The notes: generated from the sequence alone by a model not told the origin. DNA of 11,894 bases from UBA9715 sp003452695 (GCA_946625225.1 CAMOTA010000083.1:1-11894); one strand, 5' to 3'. Shown: positions 1-6,376, counted from the first letter of the stretch. A program made the numbers and translations.

Positions 1-308
1 CTTCTTACGTCTAACACAGATTCACGGGTGTTCCCCCGCTTAACTTAACTCGCACGCTCTGCCACGGCGAACATCGCCAGGAGCGCGGCAACAGCTCACA
101 CGCCCCTCTTGCCCGACCGCCCGGCGGGCTGCATAGGGGTGGCTGTAACCTCTTGCCCTGGCCATTCGGGCTGCATCTCGCGAACTGCAACAATCCAGCC
201 TTCCAATCCACTATACTGGGACAACACGTTTGGCTTGGATGATATCGGCCAGGTCTTGCCTTGGCGGGAATTCGGGTTGCGGCATGCTATGAAAGGGTGC
301 GGGGAGCT
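1..308. other. Intergenic region upstream of the lipase gene
   Basis: No convincing gene is visible here; the open frames on both strands lack ribosome sites and recognisable protein content. The stretch holds one copy of a GC-rich hairpin repeat (described separately). A TATACT box at 212-217 matches the -10 consensus at five of six positions and could start lipase transcription with a leader of about 85 bases, but I find no credible -35 element at the right spacing, so the promoter is only suggested. Confidence 0.5.
92..145. repeat. GC-rich hairpin repeat, copy 1 (REP-like)
   Basis: Positions 97-132 match 7730-7764 at nearly every base, with one extra base and one C/T change. The core at 115-132 (GACCGCCCGGCGGGCTGC) contains the complementary arms CCGCC/GGCGG. 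Outer arms can also pair: CCCCT at 103-107 with AGGGG at 135-139, and CAGC at 92-95 with GCTG at 142-145. Two intergenic copies about 7.6 kb apart, each a strong stem, suggest a dispersed extragenic palindromic repeat family. No other copy is visible in the window. Confidence 0.7.
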
Positions 309-1388
309 ATGGCGCAGATAACATATGTCTTCTGCCACGGTCTGAACGGCAGCGGGCAATATGACAAGCGATACGAGAAGAAGCCCTACTGGGGAAGGGC
401 TTCGGGAGATGTGGTCGCCGCGCTTCGCGCCCAGGGCTACAGCGCTTTCGCGGCGAGCGTGGCCCCGCAGGGAAGCGCCTGGGACCGTGCCTGCGAACTC
501 TATGCCCAGATTGCCGGCACGACGACCGACTATGGAGCGGCCCATAGCCGCGAATACCGGCACGAACGCTTCGGGCGCGATTTTTCCGGCCAACCGCTCG
601 TCCCCGAATGGGATGACGACACGAGGCTGGTGCTTATTGGCCATTCGTTCGGCGGGACGACCATTCGACTGTTTTCCGAGCTGCTGGCACATGGCAGCCC
701 AGAGGAGCGCGCGGCCACGCCGGCCGACGAGCTATCGCCATTCTTCAGGGGAGGCATGGCGCAGCGCGTGCGCGCCATCGTCACCCTCGCCTCGCCGAAC
801 AACGGGACGACCGCTTACGAATTGGCGCGCGATAAGAGCTTCAAGAAACCCAGCGTGAAGGTTTCCATAAAGAGCAGGCTGCTCGACCGCTTCATGAAGG
901 CGGTGGTGAGGATAAAGACCGATGGGCGCGACGCGCGCGATTGGGCAAACTTCGACATGATGCTTGATAACGCGCAGGCGCTGAACGGCAGGATATCCAC
1001 GATACCGCAGGTCTACTACCTGTCCGTTGCGTGCGATGCCACGATGCAAGGCCCGGGTGGAACGTGCATTCCGAGCGAATCTCTTATCGACCCCCTGCTC
1101 ATGAGGTCTTCTACGTACATGGGATGCTACAACTGCAAGACGGATGCTGGCGTTGTCGCTGACGACGAATGGCATGCAAACGACGGTCTGGTCAATACCG
1201 TTTCCGCGCGGGCGCCGTTCGGGGTCCCGCACAAGCCTTTGGACAGGGACAATATGGAAAAGGGCGTCTGGAACGTAATGCCCGATCTCCGGGTCGACCA
1301 CGGCTACTTCATGGGAGGGTATTTGAAGAAGCAAAACCCGCACCCGTTCTTCCAAGACCTTATGAATTTGCTCGAGAACTTGGATTAG
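309..1388 (+). CDS. Family I.5-type lipase / triacylglycerol lipase-like alpha/beta hydrolase, no signal peptide
   Basis: This predicted 359-residue esterase resembles the staphylococcal/Geobacillus (BTL2-type) lipases almost end to end. Visible landmarks: oxyanion-hole segment FCHGLNG (8-14), zinc-site-like WDRACE with Asp59, the DYGAAH...H stretch with His79 and His85 followed by RFGR, nucleophile motif GHSFGG with Ser113, NDGLVNT carrying the acid Asp292, and VDHGYF with catalytic His331. In the known family these lipases bind Zn and hydrolyse acylglycerols, usually after secretion. Here the start ATG, preceded by GGGGAG, sits directly before the first core strand and no signal peptide exists; an in-frame TTG 16 codons upstream adds no export signal either. 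The enzyme therefore looks cytoplasmic or leaves by another route. The inserted middle is shorter than in BTL2. Family assignment is strong; substrate is unknown. Confidence 0.9.
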   Translation: MAQITYVFCHGLNGSGQYDKRYEKKPYWGRASGDVVAALRAQGYSAFAASVAPQGSAWDRACELYAQIAGTTTDYGAAHSREYRHERFGRDFSGQPLVPEWDDDTRLVLIGHSFGGTTIRLFSELLAHGSPEERAATPADELSPFFRGGMAQRVRAIVTLASPNNGTTAYELARDKSFKKPSVKVSIKSRLLDRFMKAVVRIKTDGRDARDWANFDMMLDNAQALNGRISTIPQVYYLSVACDATMQGPGGTCIPSESLIDPLLMRSSTYMGCYNCKTDAGVVADDEWHANDGLVNTVSARAPFGVPHKPLDRDNMEKGVWNVMPDLRVDHGYFMGGYLKKQNPHPFFQDLMNLLENLD

Positions 1389-1392
1389 CATT

Positions 1393-1419
1393 GCTCGACA
1401 GGGGCGTCGGCTTTTTCTT
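1393..1419 (+). terminator. Probable rho-independent terminator after the lipase gene
   Basis: Five bases after the lipase stop codon, GC-T-CGAC (1393-1399) pairs with GTCGGC (1406-1411) across a six-base loop with one bulged T, followed directly by TTTTTCTT. The short stem with an immediate T run is typical of an intrinsic terminator and suggests that the HAD lipoprotein gene downstream has its own promoter. Confidence 0.55.
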
Positions 1420-1448
1420 GGCAGTGCGCATAGGAAAGGGGAACTTTC

Positions 1449-2573
1449 ATGAAACGAATGCTTACGGGGCTTATCGCATTATGCTGCTGCATGACAATGT
1501 TGGCGGCGTGCGCCGCGCCGGCGAGCAGCCAATCTGCATCGACGAGCGAAGCGGCGGCGCAAGCTTCGGCATCCGGCGATTCGGCGGCAGCGCAAACGGC
1601 CATCGATTACTGGGAACCCGATTCTGCGGCGATGCATTCCATCGTCGACTTCGTTTCCGCATCGGTGGATTCAAGCTCGAGCGGATTCATCCCCGAAGAA
1701 GACAGGATTGCCGTGTTCGACATGGACGGCACGCTCTACGGCGAGCGTTTCCCCACGTACTTTAACGATTGGCTGTTCATCCAGCGCGCGCTGCACGACG
1801 ACAGCTATCAAGCACCGGACGACCTGAAAGCATTTGCCCAAGCCTGGGAAGACAAGGTGCTTAAAGGAGTGCCCATCGACGACTTCGATGCAAAAGAGCG
1901 CGAAATGGGACCGCGGCTTTACGAGGGCCTGACGCCCGACACCTATGCCGATGCGGTGCGGAAGTTCAAGGAGATGCCGGTATGGGGGTTCGAGGGCATG
2001 ACCTATGGACAAGCCTATTTCCAGCCCATGGTGGCGTTGGTGAAATACCTCTGCGACAACGACTACAAAGTGTTCATCGTCAGCGCCACCTATCGCGATG
2101 CTGTGCGCGTGATGACCGAAGGCGTGCTGGATGAATACGTGCCCTACGACCGCGTCATCGGAACGGACCTGCTCTACGTGGCGTCTGGCGACGAGAACGA
2201 GGACAGCATGTTCTACGAGCTGGAACCCGAAGACGACCTTGTCATCGAAGGTCGCCTGTTCATCAAGAACCAGAAGACGAACAAGGCCACGGTCATCCAG
2301 CAGGAAATCGGCAAGCTGCCCGTCCTGGCCTTTGGCAACTCCACGGGCGATTTTTCCATGGCAACCTATACCTGCCAAAACGACAAGTACGGCGGGCGCG
2401 CCTACATGTTGCTTTGCGACGACACCCAGCGCGACTACGGCGACCCCGAGAAAGCCGCCTCGTTCAAGAAGGAATGCGAGGAAAACGGCTTCTACACCAT
2501 TTCGGAAAAGGACGAGTTCGCCATGCTCTATCCCGAGGGAGTTGTCCTGAAAGCCGAACCGCAATCGGAATAA
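1449..2573 (+). CDS. HAD-superfamily phosphatase, exported lipoprotein
   Basis: The 374-residue product starts with a lipoprotein signal peptide: basic MKRM, a hydrophobic stretch and lipobox LAAC with Cys21, followed by a Ser/Ala-rich linker to about residue 50. The HAD fold follows. Motif I is VFDMDGTLYG with nucleophile Asp91 and acid Asp93, motif II is FIVSATYR with Ser212, motif III is probably Lys276 or Lys279 in NQKTNK, and motif IV is GNSTGDFSM with Asp301. A helical cap lies between motifs I and II. Such enzymes transfer phosphate through a phospho-aspartate intermediate using Mg2+; the substrate is not predictable. The lipobox places it on the outer face of the membrane, so it may release phosphate from extracellular compounds. 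The start is supported by AGGAAAGGGG upstream. The Nudix gene follows 27 bases later, so co-transcription is likely. Confidence 0.9.
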   Translation: MKRMLTGLIALCCCMTMLAACAAPASSQSASTSEAAAQASASGDSAAAQTAIDYWEPDSAAMHSIVDFVSASVDSSSSGFIPEEDRIAVFDMDGTLYGERFPTYFNDWLFIQRALHDDSYQAPDDLKAFAQAWEDKVLKGVPIDDFDAKEREMGPRLYEGLTPDTYADAVRKFKEMPVWGFEGMTYGQAYFQPMVALVKYLCDNDYKVFIVSATYRDAVRVMTEGVLDEYVPYDRVIGTDLLYVASGDENEDSMFYELEPEDDLVIEGRLFIKNQKTNKATVIQQEIGKLPVLAFGNSTGDFSMATYTCQNDKYGGRAYMLLCDDTQRDYGDPEKAASFKKECEENGFYTISEKDEFAMLYPEGVVLKAEPQSE

Positions 2574-2600
2574 CCCCCGGCAGGAACGCGAGGCCAGCAG

Positions 2601-3203
2601 ATGAATTCAACGGCTGAACTGCAGGGGTGGATTGCCGCATACGAGCCGTTCAACGAACAGGAAGCTGCCGACAAGGAAGTTATCCTGCACGCACTCGCCA
2701 CCGACCCAAACTGCTTCGAGCGCAGTGCGCAAGCGCATATGGCCTGCTCCATATGGGTGGTCGACCCGAGTTGCGCGCAAACGCTGCTCGTCTACCATAA
2801 CATCTATAACTCGTGGAGCTGGATTGGCGGGCATGCCGATGGCGAGCGCGACCTGCAGGGGGTGGCGTTGCGAGAGCTTCGGGAGGAGACGGGCATTGCG
2901 AATGCGCGCATCGTCGAGCAGGGGCCGGGAAACATCTATTCGCTGGAGGTGCTTACCGTGGACGGCCACGAGAAACGCGGCGTCTACGTAAGCTCGCACC
3001 TGCATCTTAACATTACCTACTTGGCCATAGCCGATCCCTCCGAGCCCATCCGCATCAAACCCGACGAGAACAGCGGAGTGCGTTGGGTGCCGGTGGAAGA
3101 CGCCATCCGCCTGTCCACCGAGCCCTGGATCCGCACGCGCATCTACCGCAAGCTCATCGACAAGCTTCCACGCTGCTCGGGCCGCATCTCTCCAGAAGCA
3201 TGA
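2601..3203 (+). CDS. Nudix hydrolase family protein
   Basis: The 200-residue protein carries a clear Nudix box at residues 76-99: GGHADGERDLQ followed by VALRELREETGI, including the REx2EE core that binds Mg2+/Mn2+. The spacing and the GGHADG..DL pattern belong to the Nudix subgroup in which the first acidic residue is shifted by one from the textbook consensus. Strands before the box (SIWVVD, TLLVYH) and the VRWVPVEDA segment near 160-168 are usual Nudix elements. These enzymes hydrolyse nucleoside diphosphates linked to another group; the substrate cannot be read from sequence. The ribosome site is weak (GAGG about 10 bases before ATG). It lies 27 bases after the HAD lipoprotein gene on the same strand, so it is probably translated from the same mRNA. 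No signal peptide is present, hence cytoplasmic, unlike its neighbour. Confidence 0.88.
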   Translation: MNSTAELQGWIAAYEPFNEQEAADKEVILHALATDPNCFERSAQAHMACSIWVVDPSCAQTLLVYHNIYNSWSWIGGHADGERDLQGVALRELREETGIANARIVEQGPGNIYSLEVLTVDGHEKRGVYVSSHLHLNITYLAIADPSEPIRIKPDENSGVRWVPVEDAIRLSTEPWIRTRIYRKLIDKLPRCSGRISPEA

Positions 3204-3322
3204 TGCAGCGCTGCGGCGCAGGGAATCTGCCCGCACGCAGGGGGCGACGAATTGGATATAGTCCGCCGATGCATGCTTCTCGGGTTCGTCGGGCTCGATG
3301 GGCCCAACTGCGCGGCCCATGG

Positions 3323-3351
3323 CGAAGGCCGAGGGGAAGGCGTGGCCTTCG
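3323..3351. terminator. Stem-loop between convergent genes, possible terminator
   Basis: CGAAGGCC (3323-3330) and GGCCTTCG (3344-3351) are perfect complements around a 13-base loop, midway between the plus-strand Nudix gene and the minus-strand lipoprotein gene, which converge here. There is no T run on either side, so a terminator role rests on position and stem strength only. Confidence 0.3.
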
Positions 3352-3410
3352 GCGGCCGGAGCCTCGCCATCGTTTCGGAAAGAGGCTGCTGCGAGGGACC
3401 GGTATTCTGC

Positions 3411-4040
3411 CTACTTCATGGCTTCGACGAAGACCGCGATTCGCTCGGGGGTAAGTCCGAAGTCCACGTCTCCGCCAAGCCCTTCGGCGACGAGCGAGTG
3501 GTAGAGGCCGCCGGCGTTCCAGTAGGTTTTCGTCGATTCGCCTTCGCGGTTGCCCGCGCACGCTACGGTCACGCCGCCGATTTCCTCGGTCCATTCGTGC
3601 GCATAGGTGTTGTAGTCGCCCGAGATGTCCGCGCCTTCGACGCCTTCGGAAGAGCTGGTGCGTGCGGTGATGGCGGCGGCGGGGAACTCCAAGCGCGCCT
3701 GCGCCATGCCGTCCATGCAGCGGTAAGTGATTTCGAAGGGTTTGCCCATGTCGGCGATTTCGCCATTGGGCAGAGCGAAGGCATCCAGCCCAGCTCCTTT
3801 GGCGGCTTCGTCGGCGCTTGTCACATCGCTCCACGGGTTGGCGATAGCAGCGGCCTTGCCCGAGGAGGCTTCGCTCGCGGTGCCTGTTTGCGATGAGCTG
3901 GCAGTGCTGGCAGTGCTTCCACCGGCACTTGTGGAATTCGAGCTGGCGGGCTGCGACGAACATCCCATCAGCCCGACGATAGAGCAGGCGAGCAAGGCTG
4001 ATGCAGCGAATCCGATTAGCCTCTTCGACGTTGTCTTCAT
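3411..4040 (-). CDS. Small lipoprotein of unknown function
   Basis: The 209-residue protein begins MKTTSKR, then a hydrophobic core and lipobox LMGC with Cys27, so it should be lipid-anchored on the outer face of the membrane. Residues 28-65 are a Ser/Thr/Ala/Gly spacer typical of actinobacterial lipoproteins. The folded part starts at about NPWSDVTSADEAAKGAG and ends with TPERIAVFVEAMK. The NPW..v.s.deA..aG pattern recalls families of secreted proteins annotated only as domains of unknown function (a DUF4367-like match is possible but not established). I do not recognise an enzyme motif. The start is supported by GGAGGA (4049-4054) eight bases before ATG. The gene stands alone and converges on the Nudix gene. 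Confidence 0.8.
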   Translation of the reverse strand: MKTTSKRLIGFAASALLACSIVGLMGCSSQPASSNSTSAGGSTASTASSSQTGTASEASSGKAAAIANPWSDVTSADEAAKGAGLDAFALPNGEIADMGKPFEITYRCMDGMAQARLEFPAAAITARTSSSEGVEGADISGDYNTYAHEWTEEIGGVTVACAGNREGESTKTYWNAGGLYHSLVAEGLGGDVDFGLTPERIAVFVEAMK

Positions 4041-4341
4041 GATGCGCGTCCTCCGTCCAATCCGTCTTTCGTGATGTTAGCAGTGTAAATCATGCGGGTA
4101 TGGCATGCGGTGTTTGAACGCGTTCAAGTCCCCAATCGTTTCGGAACCGTTCCCAGACGTCCGGGTCGTCGGCGTCCTGGCAAAGACTTAGACCGCGCTC
4201 TCCCCGGTGGAGGTTTCGTTGTTTTGACGCCGCCTGCGCCGTGTTGCTGATAGGTGCGGCCGTTTTCGAGAAGCAGATACGCTGCCGAGCAGGGTCGCTT
4301 TCCGTTTATCGATGACGGTCAGCCAGAAAACGTCGAAGACC
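4041..4341. other. Intergenic region upstream of the lipoprotein gene
   Basis: No gene is supported here. The right half lies after the stop codon of the HxlR gene and shows no clear terminator. The left half should contain the lipoprotein promoter on the minus strand, but no good -10/-35 pair stands out. Two palindromes, at 4114-4127 and 4143-4153, are listed separately. Confidence 0.5.
4114..4127. promoter_or_regulatory. Perfect 14-base palindrome TTGAACGCGTTCAA, candidate operator
   Basis: TTGAACGCGTTCAA is fully self-complementary and lies 74 bases upstream of the lipoprotein start codon, where a regulator could bind. A related palindrome, GGAACCGTTCC at 4143-4153, has the same GAAC/GTTC half-sites with a one-base centre. 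The spacing between half-sites differs from the Gram-positive LexA box, so the binding protein is unknown. Confidence 0.4.
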
Positions 4342-4698
4342 CTAATTCACCGCTTTGTACAAATCGGGTTCGTAAGCCACCGCCCAGTCGCGCAGCTGGC
4401 ACAGTATCGGCACAAGGTCGCGACCTGCTGCGGTCAGGCGATATTCTACCTTCACCGGCGTGGTGCCGTAGACGCGGCGTTCTATCAAGCCGCTTTCCTC
4501 GAGCTCGCGCAAAGAGCTTGCCAGCATCGTGGGACTCACCCCCGCAACGAGATGTTTTATCTCGCTGTAGCGCAAAACCTCCCCATAGTGGATCGAACAG
4601 AGAATGCGCAGCTTCCATTTACCGCCCACGTAACGGAACACGGCATCGCCCGGGCACGGGCTTGCACATGGGCAGGTATCGGCAATTGGCACGGACAA
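4342..4698 (-). CDS. HxlR-family winged-helix transcriptional regulator
   Basis: The 118-residue protein matches the HxlR family over its whole length: Cys-Pro near the N-terminus, GGKWKLRILCSI, the recognition region GVSPTMLASSLRELEESGLIERR, and the wing VKVEYRLTAAGRDLVPIL, ending in the LRDWA segment. These regulators bind DNA as dimers and several sense electrophiles or oxidants through the N-terminal cysteine. Here the N-terminus is unusually cysteine-rich, CPCASPCP with Cys9, Cys11 and Cys15; Cys15 lies at the family's conserved position. The start is TTG at 4696-4698 with a very strong GGAGGGGG site seven bases upstream, so it replaces any ATG. It is the third gene after the FMN protein and the ferredoxin, and may control the promoter of that cluster. 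The target and signal are inferred. Confidence 0.92.
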   Translation of the reverse strand: MSVPIADTCPCASPCPGDAVFRYVGGKWKLRILCSIHYGEVLRYSEIKHLVAGVSPTMLASSLRELEESGLIERRVYGTTPVKVEYRLTAAGRDLVPILCQLRDWAVAYEPDLYKAVN

Positions 4699-4751
4699 GA
4701 CAGAACCCCCTCCGATTGCAGCGACAACTCAAATACACCGCATCGGGCAAA

Positions 4752-4928
4752 TCAAACCTCGCGCATGACGCGCCCCTTGTCGGGACACACGCGCACGCAC
4801 TTCCCGCAGCCGGTACATTTCTCAACGACGACGCTCTTGGGGCTTACGGGTCCGGCTGCCCCCGTCGGACAAACCATCAGGCAACGGCAGCATCCCGAGC
4901 ATTCGCCCACGACTACCGGTATCTTCAT
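4752..4928 (-). CDS. Small 2x[4Fe-4S] ferredoxin
   Basis: The 58-residue protein is a minimal clostridial-type ferredoxin with two cysteine clusters. The first is C10-x2-C13-x2-C16-x3-C20-P and the second C38-x2-C41-x2-C44-x3-C48-P; each pattern ligates a [4Fe-4S] cluster by donating three cysteines to one cluster and the fourth to the other. Cys14 is an extra residue within the first motif. I chose the ATG at 4926-4928 because AAGAGGT lies nine bases upstream; an in-frame TTG 24 bases earlier has no such site. It should carry low-potential electrons in the cytoplasm. It sits between the FMN-binding protein and the HxlR regulator genes, so it may exchange electrons with the flavoprotein, although this is inference from position only. 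Confidence 0.9.
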   Translation of the reverse strand: MKIPVVVGECSGCCRCLMVCPTGAAGPVSPKSVVVEKCTGCGKCVRVCPDKGRVMREV

Positions 4929-4953
4929 ACGCAACTGACCTCTTTCAGGCAAA

Positions 4954-4974
4954 GGGCCGCCTTTCCGGCGGCCC
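4954..4974 (-). terminator. Strong hairpin between FMN protein and ferredoxin genes
   Basis: GGGCCGCC (4954-4961) and GGCGGCCC (4967-4974) form a perfect eight-base stem with a five-base loop. Read on the minus strand it follows the FMN protein stop codon by 24 bases and is followed by TTTGCCT, a weak T run. It may attenuate or partly terminate transcription before the ferredoxin gene, or set the end of a processed mRNA. Confidence 0.5.
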
Positions 4975-4998
4975 AGCGCAATTATTCTTTAGCGCTCG

Positions 4999-5409
4999 TT
5001 AGGCGAGCTGGGCACCAGCCGACGGGCCGGGGCTCGAGCTGTAGACGGCCTCGACGTCCACGTACACGCCGCCCTTGGCGGTAATGGGCATGCCCATCTG
5101 CTCGAATGCAGCATTTACCCACTTGGCCTGCTCGGTGAACTCGGGGCCCTCGTTCACGTAACGGGCAGTGCCGTACAGTTCGTAAGCGCCCTCGTCGCCC
5201 CACCAGATAACGGCGACCTTGGGGTTCTCCTGAATGTTTGCCAGCGTCTTCTTGAAGAACTGGTCGGATAGGTAAATCGTCTCGTCGTCGATGACCTTCT
5301 TCATCGCCACGATGCAGGTATTGGGCTGCGCATCGGTACGCGCCGTGGCGAACACGACAGCGTCCACCTTCGCAAACAACTCCTGCGCCTCCTGCGGAAT
5401 CTTAGCCAT
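4999..5409 (-). CDS. Pyridoxamine 5'-phosphate oxidase-like FMN-binding split-barrel protein
   Basis: The 136-residue protein has the order of a small PNPOx-like split barrel: N-terminal helix MAKIPQEAQELFAK, strand DAVVFATART, then QPNTCIVAMKKVIDDETIYLSD, the helix KKTLANIQENP, the strand KVAVIWW, and YELYGTARYVNEGPEF before the C-terminal VYVDVEAVYSSSPG. This layout binds FMN in a dimer interface in related proteins such as Desulfovibrio FMN-binding protein. It probably acts as a flavin-dependent reductase or electron carrier; true pyridoxamine phosphate oxidation is unlikely at this length. The start has an excellent AAGGAGG site seven bases before ATG, which excludes the longer frame of 22 extra codons. 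It is the first gene of a cluster with a ferredoxin and an HxlR regulator and is preceded by a good promoter. Confidence 0.88.
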   Translation of the reverse strand: MAKIPQEAQELFAKVDAVVFATARTDAQPNTCIVAMKKVIDDETIYLSDQFFKKTLANIQENPKVAVIWWGDEGAYELYGTARYVNEGPEFTEQAKWVNAAFEQMGMPITAKGGVYVDVEAVYSSSPGPSAGAQLA

Positions 5410-5427
5410 GGAATGCCTCCTTATCGA

Positions 5428-5440
5428 TACGGTTTCCGTA
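5428..5440 (-). promoter_or_regulatory. Inverted repeat at the predicted transcription start, candidate operator
   Basis: TACGG-TTT-CCGTA is a perfect five-base inverted repeat that begins at the predicted transcription start of the FMN protein gene and lies between its -10 box and ribosome site. A protein bound here would block transcription. The HxlR regulator encoded two genes downstream is the obvious candidate, by position only. A related TACCGTA occurs at 5506-5512. Confidence 0.4.
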
Positions 5441-5446
5441 GCAACA

Positions 5447-5475
5447 ATGATATCCGAAGCGATTTGGCAGCTCAA
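5447..5475 (-). promoter_or_regulatory. Promoter of the FMN protein-ferredoxin-HxlR cluster
   Basis: On the minus strand TTGAGC (5470-5475) and TATCAT (5447-5452) are separated by exactly 17 bases, matching the housekeeping consensus at four and five of six positions. The predicted start is near 5440, giving a leader of about 31 bases before the ATG at 5409. Confidence 0.65.
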
Positions 5476-5513
5476 TAACGCAGTTAATCTTGACCAAGTA
5501 AGGAATACCGTAC

Positions 5514-6188
5514 CTATCGCAGAGACTGCGCCGAGGCTTGAGATTCCCGCTGGGTTTCGGGTTTTTGCTTAGGGCGCACAAGACCGAATGCGGTTTGCTC
5601 GGTCAGGGGGTATCCGGGTTTGTCGCCAAGCTTCCAATACAGCGGCGAGCGGAAGCAGAACACGAACACCGCCACGAACCAAACGACCGCCAGGACCCAA
5701 TCCCACCATGCGAGCACCGAAGCGTCGAACACGTTCAGGAAATAGTACAGGCCTATTGCGCCCATCAGTAGCACGCCCGTGACCATATCGGGATTGTAAA
5801 GGCTTCGCTGGCGCACGTTGAAGAGCACCAGATGCATGAGCACTTCCGCAAACAGGAACAGCATGGCCGACAGCGTCAGGAAACGAACGTTGGGCAGGAA
5901 AAGGGGCACGATGTAGAGCAACAACAATGCCATCCAGTTACCGAACATCGAGTTCAGGTTGTTGCAATGCCATTTCGTCGAATCGGGCTCGTCGCTTCCC
6001 AACAATACCCTCACGCCCATGAGCGGGAAACCGCCGGGAAAGCCGAATTCCTCGTAGAAGTGCAACAGCATCGCGCATATCGAGTTCATATTCTCGGGTC
6101 TCGTTTCGGTACTGGGAAGCCGCGAAGTCGAGCAATCACCGCTTGCCATGACCTCGCTTGCAAACAGCGCGATGGGCAAGGCGGCCAT
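5514..6188 (-). CDS. HXXEE domain-containing integral membrane protein
   Basis: The supported part carries the signature H-F-Y-E-E (His43, Glu46, Glu47) followed by FGFPGGFP, then CNNLNSMFGNW and four hydrophobic segments at about 85-99, 104-124, 136-152 and 161-179, ending in a charged tail after GDKPGYPL. This is the pattern of HXXEE membrane proteins, whose function is unknown; the invariant His and Glu residues suggest a metal or catalytic site at the membrane. The start is uncertain. The ATG at 6186-6188 (224 residues) has GAGG about eight bases upstream, whereas the ATG at 6087-6089 lies only 10 residues before the signature and has a poor ribosome site. Residues 15-33 are polar where a membrane helix would be expected, so the N-terminus may be eroded or wrongly read. 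Confidence 0.75.
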   Translation of the reverse strand: MAALPIALFASEVMASGDCSTSRLPSTETRPENMNSICAMLLHFYEEFGFPGGFPLMGVRVLLGSDEPDSTKWHCNNLNSMFGNWMALLLLYIVPLFLPNVRFLTLSAMLFLFAEVLMHLVLFNVRQRSLYNPDMVTGVLLMGAIGLYYFLNVFDASVLAWWDWVLAVVWFVAVFVFCFRSPLYWKLGDKPGYPLTEQTAFGLVRPKQKPETQRESQASAQSLR

Positions 6189-6376
6189 CGGCGTCCTCGA
6201 GGAGATTGCATCAGCCCAAGCAAAAGACGCCGAAGCATCAAGCCTGCTATTGCGATGACCCGCAACGATCGGATGCCTAGGTCCTGACATGGGGCCCCAT
6301 TCTGCCCTTCGCTGCATGCAATCATTTCTTCGCGTCTCACGCAGAGCGCCCCGTCGCCCATCGGCCATCCGTCCTG

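Noticed and set aside
261..308. In-frame TTG start 16 codons upstream of the lipase ATG
   Set aside because: It has no ribosome site and adds neither a signal peptide nor family homology; the ATG at 309 has GGGGAG just upstream and begins at the family core.
96..692. Long minus-strand open frame of 198 codons across the lipase start
   Set aside because: It overlaps the lipase gene in antisense, has no ribosome site, and its composition is that of GC-rich shadow frames.
3252..3896. Plus-strand open frame of 214 codons opposite the lipoprotein gene
   Set aside because: It is antisense to a gene with a clear lipobox and ribosome site, and it has no recognisable content.
4114..4127. LexA (SOS) box reading of TTGAACGCGTTCAA
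   Set aside because: The half-sites GAAC and GTTC are only two bases apart, whereas the Gram-positive SOS box needs four.
4254..5084. Plus-strand open frame of 276 codons over the HxlR and ferredoxin genes
   Set aside because: It runs antisense to two genes with strong family motifs and shows a biased Arg/Pro/Ser content typical of shadow frames.
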